Shown here: positions 57,014-64,000 of the stretch, one piece after another | How positions within the stretch are numbered: the first letter of the stretch is position 1 | How the letters are laid out: each line of letters starts with the position of its first letter | Assembly: GCA_963691815.1 (NCBI GenBank) | Contig: OY829646.1 | Location: forward strand, 4,141,152 to 4,205,151 | Direction: 5' to 3' | Length of the DNA: 64,000 nt | Source: Echiichthys vipera | Taxonomy: Eukaryota; Chordata; Actinopteri; Perciformes; Trachinidae | Program-made: the position numbers and the translations under genes | Notes under the pieces: model-generated | What the model was told of the DNA's origin: nothing | Seen by the model: the letters and a program-made list of their open reading frames with translations, nothing else | Database searches by the model: none

Positions 57014-57519
57014 GCTCAGGTCACCAGTGCTGGAAGCCCTAAGATAGGCGACGAGCTTAGCCTGGGTCGTGGCGACGGTGGAGAGATACAGAAAGATTTT
57101 GCTAGGCTAGATAAAAGCTAGGCACGAGTGATTCCAAATATAAAAACAAGAAACTGTGTAAAAAACAGTATTTTACGGAGCCGAAGTGGCGGGAAATCCA
57201 GTGAAATCTAGCGATGATGCGCATGCGTAGACTGAATGACGTCTAATGCAACCACTCTTATGTATTCCACTACATTTATTTGGTAACTCTAGTTACCAGT
57301 TACTTTACAGATTCAGAATTATAATACAAAATATTTCAATTATAAATAAAAAATTATAATATACGGTGTATCATATATTATTATAGACTGAACACAGCAG
57401 TATACAAAGTAATTCAAATTTGACCCACCTTTTATCAGCTTCAACGTGATATTTACTGTAATCCATCAATTATAATCTATAGATATAATATTATAAAGTG
57501 GGCCATCCTGTTCAATGAG

Positions 57520-57800
57520 TAGGGATGAGGGAGTACACCCTTATCTTTATCTGTTTACCATATGAATTATCTGTAACCGTATCTGTACTCGAAGTGGGCG
57601 GGGCTTAATCTGAAAGTGGGTCGAACTGTCTTAAATGGGCGGGGCTTTGACCAGTATGGTATTTTAAGCTTGCAATTGAAATGGGTTGATCAGAAATAGT
57701 TCTATTTATTGCTGATTAGAAAACTATTCCAGGACAGCATCAGCATTGAGCTTCAGATCAATGGTTTTGATCACGACAGCAAACAAACTATATACACCCT
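57520..57800. mobile_element. DNA-transposon remnant, second copy
   Basis: Starts TAGGGATGAGGGAGTACACC and shares its 57600-57795 part with 44366-44540. The right end is not identified. Confidence 0.5.
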
Positions 57801-58680
57801 AGCGTTCAGAGCTGTGTACAGCTAACCCAGATGGTTGGCAGGTTCTAAACTTATAACAAAATTTATATCTTTAATAAACACACTAAAATCAGGTGGTGTT
57901 TGATCACCTCAGTGAGTCTGCAACTTGTCACAAATCGGTTTATGCAGAAGTTTATACAGAAGTAGCCTACTAGCTCATTGCTATGGAACAGTACACATAA
58001 AAATGGCTGCCGCTCTGACCATCCTGCTACTTTAGTTTCTATTTCAATTTCTCTACTCCATTCAGGCTATATGTGGTCCCTGAATGTCTGATTTTATAAA
58101 GAATTGCTTGGTTAGGCTCAATGAATCATGATATGCATATACTCTTCTGTAGTCCTGTTTTTAAAGTGCAGTGAAATTTGAATCAGTGTATACACACTCT
58201 CAGGTCCTCTTACTAGACGGTCATTGCAACGCAGTCTGTGCAAAGTACATAATTTGACATAATGGCCAAACCGTGGATTTCCCACTTCTGGGTCCGTCAC
58301 GTGCTGCTCAGAAAGACTATTCCCCAACTGACCTACATAGTGAAACATACTTCACACATCAATTTCTCAGTCTGGACAGTTTAATTGCCCCTCACTATGT
58401 TCTAAATGTTGTAAAATCCCCTAATAGCTGAATCCAGAGAGTAATCACATCTCACCACAGCTTGGTTAATTCTCCATCACTATCAACTCTAGCTGAAACG
58501 CAGTAAATACTCTGCCTTGTGTGGTTTTATTTCCTTTTGTAAAACACTCCTTTACATTGTTTTAAAAAAGTGCTATGTACCCTAAATAAAGTTAATTATT
58601 ATCATTAGTAAGTTGTATAAAATATAAAAATAAAATTGCTGAATGTTTTGACAGAGATGCTGAGTCAAATCAGTATTACT
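57801..58680. other. non-coding stretch
   Basis: No gene or named repeat recognised. Confidence 0.5.
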
Positions 58681-58783
58681 CTGCAGTTAATATGATGGCG
58701 CAATCTAAAGAATACAATAGCCAAAATTTATGAAACACTGTCAATGTAAATGTGAAAGAAAAAGTGAAGCTACAGAAAGAATC

Positions 58784-58872
58784 TCCAGGACTAGAGCCTG
58801 GAATGCCCAGGCCGGGGGACGCCATGCATGGCCCTGAAACACACTGAGCTAAATAGAGTGGTAGACATGCTA
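58784..58872 (-). repeat. possible tRNA-derived SINE head
   Basis: The complement reads TTTAGCTCAGTGTGTTTCAG (box A-like) and GGCTCTAGTCCTGG (box B-like) about 55 bp apart. The spacing and motifs fit a decayed tRNA-like promoter; no clear tail. Confidence 0.4.
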
Positions 58873-58879
58873 TCATGTG

Positions 58880-59530
58880 TATCACAATGAAAACAACACC
58901 AGATTGGATAGCTGCGAGTACAGATGGTACAATTGCATAACATGTCATCCTATACAACTTACAGAGAAGGAAAAAAGTGAAAAGAAATTTAAAAAAAATA
59001 CATACATGTATACACATATTTACATATGTATTAGTTGCACAGATACAGAGGTATAACAAGGACCCCACCCCTATTAGGAAACGTTTAGCAAAAAGCACAG
59101 AGAAAGAGAAAACCAAAAGTGGGGTAGAAATAAAAACATGGTAGTCGGCAGGCTTATTAACACATTTAATCTTGAGCTTCCTAAATGTCAGGGTCCGTTT
59201 CAAGGCAGAGTCATGGAAATAGGTCAAAATGTGTTTCCAGGTCTTCTGCGTGTGGGCGAGGTTGCCTCCTTCCATCTGAGCAAAATGGCCCTTCTGGCCA
59301 AAAGCAAGGAGAAAGAAATCATATTGCACTCCGTGTAATACATTTGGGTATTGACCCCAGAAGCACCAAGAGAGATATTGTTTACGCTTCAGAAGAATAT
59401 GAAAAACGTTATTCCAAAAAACTTTGTAATTGAGGGCACAGTTAGTATGTGTGTGGCGTCCCCTAATTTTCATTTGACACAGGTGGGGCTAATGTCTGGG
59501 TATATGCTGAGTAATACAAACTTCGACATA
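58880..59530 (-). pseudogene. L1-clade LINE ORF2 C-terminus and 3' UTR
   Basis: Minus-strand frames give LLLARRAILLRWKEATSPTR, a conserved near-terminal block of fish L1 ORF2, preceded by SFSLLL and followed by a stop-ridden stretch. A long 265-codon frame across 59473-58676 runs in a different frame from this match for most of its length, so it is not a real gene. AT-rich 3' UTR near 58980-59050. 5'-truncated. Confidence 0.6.
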
Positions 59531-59759
59531 TGAGCTATAAGGCAGTATCTTGCACACAGTAATGATTTGTGAAATTATTTCAGGATCAAGTCTCAGTGAT
59601 CAGCAGTTATCGAATGCCCTAGGTCCTGTTTCCATGCCACCCTGGCCCTGTCCAGCATCAAATGTGGTAACGTGGTGACATTCCGATACAGCACTGAAAG
59701 TGCCCCCTTCAACGCTGGATCAGACACTGAAATGTTTCAAATCATTAAACAAATTGTTG

Positions 59760-59862
59760 TTTTTTTCAAGACAGTTTTCAAGCCTTTTTATTACAGGCTT
59801 GGGGTGACAGGAAATGGGATGACAGAGAGAGAGGGAGTCATGCAGCAAACCACCGCTGACCA
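59760..59862 (-). mobile_element. tRNA-derived SINE, 5'-truncated
   Basis: The complement ends ATCCCATTTCCTGTCACCCC, AAGCCTGTAATAAAAAGGC, then an A-run, as in the SINE copies at 1122-1330 and 22619-22803. The promoter half is missing. Confidence 0.65.
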
Positions 59863-61052
59863 AAAAGGACACAACGACCCGTCTGACATTTGCCAAAAAA
59901 CATTGTGATGATCCCCAAGACTTTGGGGAAAATGTTCTGTGGACTAACAAGTCAAAATTGGAAGGTTTTGGAAGGTGTGCATCCCGTTACATCTGGCGTC
60001 AAACTAACACAGCATTTAAGAGACAGAACATCATAGCAACAGTCAAAGATGGTGATTATCTGGGGCTAATTTGCTGCTTCAGGACCTGGATCACCTGCTG
60101 TAATTGATGGAACCATGAATTATGCTCTCCACCAGAAAATCCTGAAGGAGAATGTCCGTCCATCACTTTGTGACCTTAAGCTAGATTGCACTTGGGTTAT
60201 GCACTAGGACAATGATCTGAAAACACCAGCAAGTCCACCTCTGAATGGGTAAAAAAACAAAACAGATTGAGATGCTGTGACATGACCTTAAACAGGCCAT
60301 TCATGTTCGAACGCCCTCCAATGTGTCTGAATTAAACCAATTCTGCCACAGGTGTGGACCAAAATTCCTCCACAGCGATGTGAATGACTCACTGCCAGTT
60401 ATTGCAAACACTTGACTGCAGTTGTGGCACAACCAATTATTAGGTTTAGGGGGCAATTATTTTTTCACATAGGGCCAGGTTGGTTTGGATAGCTTTTTTT
60501 CTCTTCAAGTCCCAGTCGACAATATTTGTTTGATCATATTCATTGAAGCCGACACTATGCTCCAATAGAACAACATAAATCATCCGGTTTAAAAAAAAAA
60601 CCCCGCCTCTACATGCCTGTTGTTTGTTTTGCAAAAATCCACAGCGCCCGTATCATCCTGTCCACTCAGCACAGAGCTGATTCTCAGGCACAGTTTGTGC
60701 ACACACCACAGATCCCCCCTCACCCTTGCGCATGTTACAATATCACAGGCACATGCCTCAAGCTAGGCACACGCTAAATGACGTTAGCAATTGCTATCTA
60801 TGAGTAAGTTAGCCAACCTACTGCCATGTTTTTTTTTCCATTGAAAAGTATTTTATAGCGTGTATTCCATGCTGTTTATTGATGAGAGAAAACAGGGGCG
60901 CGTTCACAGGAATCTGGTGCACGCGCAATGACGAGCACTCGATTGGAGAGCGCAGAGGAGCCCGGTGGTAGAGGGGGAGGGGTGTGAGAGTTGTAAACAT
61001 TCAAAATCTGACTGATTTCTCTAAAGGGGCAAATACTTTTTTTGCAGCACTG
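59863..61052 (+). pseudogene. Tc1 transposon relic (second family)
   Basis: Plus-strand pieces of a Tc1 transposase: AKKHCDDPQDFGENVLWTNK (catalytic Asp replaced by Asn in the WTDES context), RYIWRQTNTAFKRQNIIATV, GPGSPAVIDGTMNYALHQKI and LKENVRPSL, then a DNDLK motif matching the second Asp. It decays before the catalytic Glu. The 3' terminus GGGGCAAATACTTTTTTTGC, AGCACTG at 61052 followed by TA is a Tc1 terminal repeat end. About 500 bp (60500-61010) between the coding relic and this end looks like an insertion of unknown origin. Left terminus absent. Confidence 0.75.
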
Positions 61053-61054
61053 TA

Positions 61055-61852
61055 AGTATTAGTACTACATCTATAAAACAAGTAAAACATTGCTCTTTTG
61101 TAATACAGTCATTGAGGTTTCAATCACAACACATTTTGAGACACTTTACAGGCACTGGTTAATGCCCAGCGAGAGGACACAGTTGTTAAATTAAATAATA
61201 CAAAACACTATTTTTTTTCAGTAGTGTAAAGATGGGAATCATTGTATCCCAGATTAAGGTGTAAAAAGAAGCATTTGGTATTACTATCAAGTAGTGTAAG
61301 ACTGCCTCCTGTGACCGCAATAAAGCATGAGTAAATAAAATAAAATGTATCATCCTCCAATAAACTTAGCAAATACTTAAAAATGGGTGATAACTTGAAG
61401 TAAAAAAAATTAATACTAAACAATGTAGGTTTCTTGGTTTCAATTTAGAATTTTGGCATGTAACACTAAATGTTGTTATGCAGGTTTTCCACCCAGACAA
61501 AAAGAGCATACTGAGGCTGAAATGCTGAATACTTGTCAACATTTATCCTCCAGTGTGTTCATTCACTTGTGCAAAGAATCCAAGGAGGGATTGGCAGTGA
61601 AGGACTGTGTCTCTGGATTCGTTCACTCGCGTTCCTGAACTCTTTGTTTTAACACTTTTCTCTGTATAATGTGCTTCTCTATTTTTATCAGCAATTCTTT
61701 TGTCATGTCAGTGTCCTCTCCTTCTACCACTGCCCTCTCTTGACCTCCTCAAGCTGCCGAGATGTCACACTATACGCCCAAATGACCTTTGAGGATCTAT
61801 GAGCCTCAGCCACTGACCAGTAGAAGATAGCGTTACCTTCCCATCAAAACTG

Positions 61853-61923
<71 letters not shown>

Positions 61924-62828
61924 GCATGCACGCACATATCAATGAGCACACATACAATGATTGAGGGGGGAAGGGTGGGAGGAGTATTTCTACTATTATT
62001 GATACTCCTCAGAAGAGAACTTTGGCCTCCTCTTTGTTCAGACCACTACTTCATTACAATAAACTCAATGAAGTGAATGTGAATGCCGCAAGCAGCACAC
62101 TAGAGGAATACACCAAGGTCTTGGTAGGCTGTCTTAGTTCAGGCATCTTCTAATGAGAACACAAGACCCATACTGTCCATAATGTAAACCCTGACAGTTC
62201 ATTGGCTTTTCCTAACATGTGTGTCAAGTCACAGGTTTTGTCAAGTCATCACTGACCTGTGGTATCAGTAATAATCTAATAATGTTATTGGTCAGTTTAT
62301 TTAACCTGTTAAAAAATAATTAATTTATTTTTTACTATAATTATAATAAATAATACATTCATATCAGCTTATTTCTTTTTTCATTTCTCAACGAAAAAGT
62401 ATCCCCTCCCAATCACTATTAAACAGTCAGTCAGTTACTGACAGCCAGACTACAACCTAATCAAACAGAAAAATTAAGCTAACTTATTTTTTAATTTCTT
62501 TTCAGTCAAAATACCAACATTTTATTCTAGTGATTGCGTTAATTAGTGATATCAATCATTATCATGAAACTTTAACTAGCTATAGAGTTGTGAAGGAACA
62601 GATGGTATCTTGCTAACGTTAGCTAGCTACAGAGTTGCATTAAAAGCATTGACAGCAAAAAAGCAGATTACTCTGCAAGGTCTGGTCTTTCTACTCAAGT
62701 GTTTCATAGACTCTACTGTATATGCTCTGTCATTTACATAGCATCTATTTCTATTGTTTTGTATTCTATTGTGTTGATAATATTTTGTATTTAATGTTTT
62801 TAATGTTTTCTTGACTGTTTCTAGAGAC
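61055..62828. other. non-coding stretch with (CA)n
   Basis: A CA microsatellite of about 34 units lies at 61855-61922. No gene recognised. Confidence 0.6.
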
Positions 62829-63104
62829 ACTGGCCCTCATTTATCAAACGAACGTACGGCAGAAAAACGTGCGTACAACCATTTCCACACAAACTTCGGC
62901 ATTTATCAATTTGGACGTGAGCGGGAGCTACGATCAAATCTCACGTCAGGTCTGAGATCTTGTACGCAAATTTGAGCCTGTGGATTTGCGGTGCAGCACA
63001 GCAAAATCAGGCTGATAATAATTAACAAACCTCAGCTGTCATTAAGCATAAGCAGTCACAAATTAAGAACAGATCCAAACGGATTCTTAAATGAATAAAA
63101 AATA

Positions 63105-63578
63105 AAAATTGTGGTTGGAGCAATTGATTGTACTCATGTGCGTCGCAAAAACTACCACTCGATAAATGTACAGGTGATTTGTGATGCCAAGCTATCGCTT
63201 TTAAACGTGGTGGCCAGGGGGACACATGATTCTTTTATATTTCAAAACAGCTTGGCTCCACCCCCCTGCGACCCCCGACAGGGACAAGCAGTTGAAGATG
63301 AATGAATGAATGAATAAATGTGGTGGCGCGGCTGCAGGAAGGCGCACTGCAGAGCCAAAGTCATCTCCTCGGTAAGTGGCTACCCTCGATAAATTGCAGT
63401 AAATCAAACAAGGTATCAGATGATTAACATTTTGGTATGGTTCTTCTAGGTGACAAAGGTTATCCTCTAATGGAATACCTAATAACCCCGCCGGCAAACC
63501 CCGTTACAGAGCAGGAGCGCAGGTTCAGCAGTGCGCACACAGGCAGGCGGGTCACAGTGGAGCGCTGCTTCGGCTTGA
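63105..63578 (+). pseudogene. Harbinger transposase (HARBI1-like)
   Basis: VVGAIDCTHVRRKNYHSINV (first catalytic Asp; about ten residues usually found between THV and RK are missing), QVICDAKLSLLNVVARGTHD, SFIFQNS, then an inserted L2 tail (63246-63322). VARLQEGALQ follows, then LLG, a 77-bp intron (63372-63448, GTAAGT...TTCTAG), and GDKGYPLMEYLITPPANPVT (second Asp), EQERRFSSAHTGRRVTVERC (Glu), FGL. The sequence then stops matching at about 63578. The DDE set is present but the protein is broken on both sides. Confidence 0.8.
63246..63322 (+). mobile_element. L2-type 3' tail inside Harbinger transposase
   Basis: CCCCTGCGACCCCCGACAGG, GACAAGCAGTTGAAGATGAA then TGAATGAATGAATAA. The transposase frame is interrupted exactly between QNS and the VARLQEG block. 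Confidence 0.8.
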
Positions 63579-63672
63579 CTGCCCCCGTTATTCTTTTCCA
63601 TACAGCGTTTTTATGGGCCCCTTTTATTCCACTCTTAAGACTGCCAAAAAGCACATCTTTATTTTGCTCCAT
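63575..63672 (-). pseudogene. Harbinger MYB/SANT-like protein, N-terminal piece
   Basis: The minus strand from the ATG at 63672 reads MEQNKDVLFGSLKSGIKGAH, KNAVWKRITGAV. This corresponds to the start of the NAIF1-like MYB/SANT DNA-binding protein that Harbinger elements carry opposite their transposase. Past about 33 residues the frame becomes antisense to the transposase exon, so the genes are fused by a deletion near 63578. Confidence 0.7.
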
Positions 63673-63732
63673 CTCGGATGTCAGGATGCTGATCTTTGTG
63701 TCGGAAAAGTTTCTTTTCTAACCAGTTTTATC

Positions 63733-64000
63733 TCTCCATGTTTGACCTTAGTGGGTGTAGTAACAATAGTAACAATGGTGTCTTTACCTTGGGATAAGGG
63801 AAGTCCGGTAACGAAATCCAATGCGTCTTCCCTCGAGTGCAGACGGTGCAGGCCAGGACAAACTCCCTGGTATCAGGACCCATGGTCTTCCACCAGAAGT
63901 AGCGACGAAGAAGGGCTAGGGTTCTGGTGAGTCCGGGATGACAGGAGAGACGAGAAGAGTGTCCCCACTGGAGTACCTGGGAGCAAACAACGGCAGTAAC
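63733..64000 (-). mobile_element. Ty3/gypsy integrase fragment
   Basis: The minus strand shows the HHCC zinc finger (SCHPGLTRTLALLRRYFWWK, TREFVLACTVCTRGKT). After a small deletion, ALDFVTGLPLSQGKDTIVTI is the first catalytic Asp region of the integrase core. It breaks off at about 63733 against Harbinger sequence. Related to, but not identical with, the fragment at 1-660. Confidence 0.85.

Larger units (their letters stand above)
53035..57200 (-). mobile_element. near full-length L2 LINE
   Basis: Minus-strand order: ORF1 (57013-56110), endonuclease (about 55960-55279), reverse transcriptase (54808-54016), C-terminus (53994-53749), long 3' UTR and a TTGAATTGAA-type tail at 53035. Other copies of this tail occur at 6190, 8845 and 39956. 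The 3' UTR includes a 26-bp tandem unit (ACAGACAGATGGACAGAGAG plus ACAAAG) at 53290-53370. Stops and frameshifts scatter through both ORFs. The 5' boundary is approximate. Confidence 0.8.
62832..63730. mobile_element. PIF/Harbinger transposon, internally deleted
   Basis: The left end GGCCCTCATTTATCAAACG, with CGTACGGCAGAAAAACGTGC nearby, is a Harbinger terminal region. A transposase relic (plus) and the N-terminus of a MYB-like gene (minus) follow, tail to tail, as in autonomous Harbinger elements. The middle of the element is lost, and the right terminus is replaced by gypsy sequence from about 63733. Confidence 0.65.

Noticed and set aside
58676..59473. 265-codon minus-strand frame, the second longest in the window
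   Set aside because: AT-rich and hydrophobic by composition; it lies across L1 3' UTR and a tRNA-like remnant, and the recognisable L1 residues are in another frame.
1..64000. A new multi-gene system
   Set aside because: Every recognisable coding block belongs to a mobile element and is broken; the only unplaced coding relic is single and degenerate.

Overview
The window looks like intergenic DNA from a ray-finned (probably percomorph) fish. It is a transposon graveyard with no intact host protein-coding gene that I can support. The evidence is the mix of elements: Ty3/gypsy, DIRS, L2, Rex1/CR1-like, Rex3/RTE-like and Tx1/L1 LINEs, Tc1, Harbinger and hAT DNA transposons, and tRNA-derived SINEs. 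There are also long AC, AG, CT and TA microsatellites, and genes and elements carry spliceosomal-type introns. No bacterial features (operons, Shine-Dalgarno sites, CRISPR arrays) are expected or seen. All coding stretches I recognise are broken by stops, frameshifts or insertions.

Layout. 1-1.65 kb: a gypsy pol fragment (minus), a LINE reverse transcriptase scrap, a SINE and a LINE tail. 1.65-9 kb: mostly unique non-coding DNA with microsatellites and three L2-related tails. 9.2-10.2 kb: an unidentified degenerate gene. 10.6-11.8 kb: an L1 endonuclease fragment and a DIRS fragment. 11.9-15.2 kb: a hAT element with an imperfect 8-bp target duplication, split by a 2.2-kb Rex1/CR1-like LINE. 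15.3-21.9 kb: a nearly complete Tx1/L1 LINE (minus) flanked by two copies of an unnamed repeat. 22-30.2 kb: SINE, a 1.04-kb hAT-like non-autonomous element with an 8-bp duplication, simple repeats and LINE tails.

30.7-43.7 kb: the main structure, a minus-strand Ty3/gypsy retrotransposon bounded by about 210-bp LTR-like repeats. It has been invaded by an LTR element (32.2-33.7 kb), a Tc1 (34.4-36.0 kb), an L2 tail with a perfect 9-bp target duplication (39.96-40.25 kb) and a deleted hAT (about 41.2-43.1 kb). The Tc1 is followed by an inverted copy of the 322 bp of gypsy sequence on its other side plus a piece of Tc1 terminal repeat. This suggests a template-switch event between the Tc1 inverted repeats.

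43.7-53 kb: DNA-transposon remnants, an interrupted Rex3-like reverse transcriptase, a THAP-like exon, an L1 3' end, more of the unnamed repeat and unique DNA. 53-57.2 kb: an almost full-length but dead L2 LINE (minus) with an esterase-type ORF1. 57.5-62.8 kb: L1 fragment, SINE, Tc1 relic and microsatellites. 62.8-63.7 kb: an internally deleted Harbinger carrying both transposase and MYB-like pieces. 63.7-64 kb: another gypsy integrase fragment.

No cooperating gene system is visible. The interest lies in the nesting order, the Tc1-associated inverted duplication, the unidentified gene relic at 9.2-10.2 kb and the unnamed repeat family. Assignments come from recognising motifs by eye; none was checked by database search.
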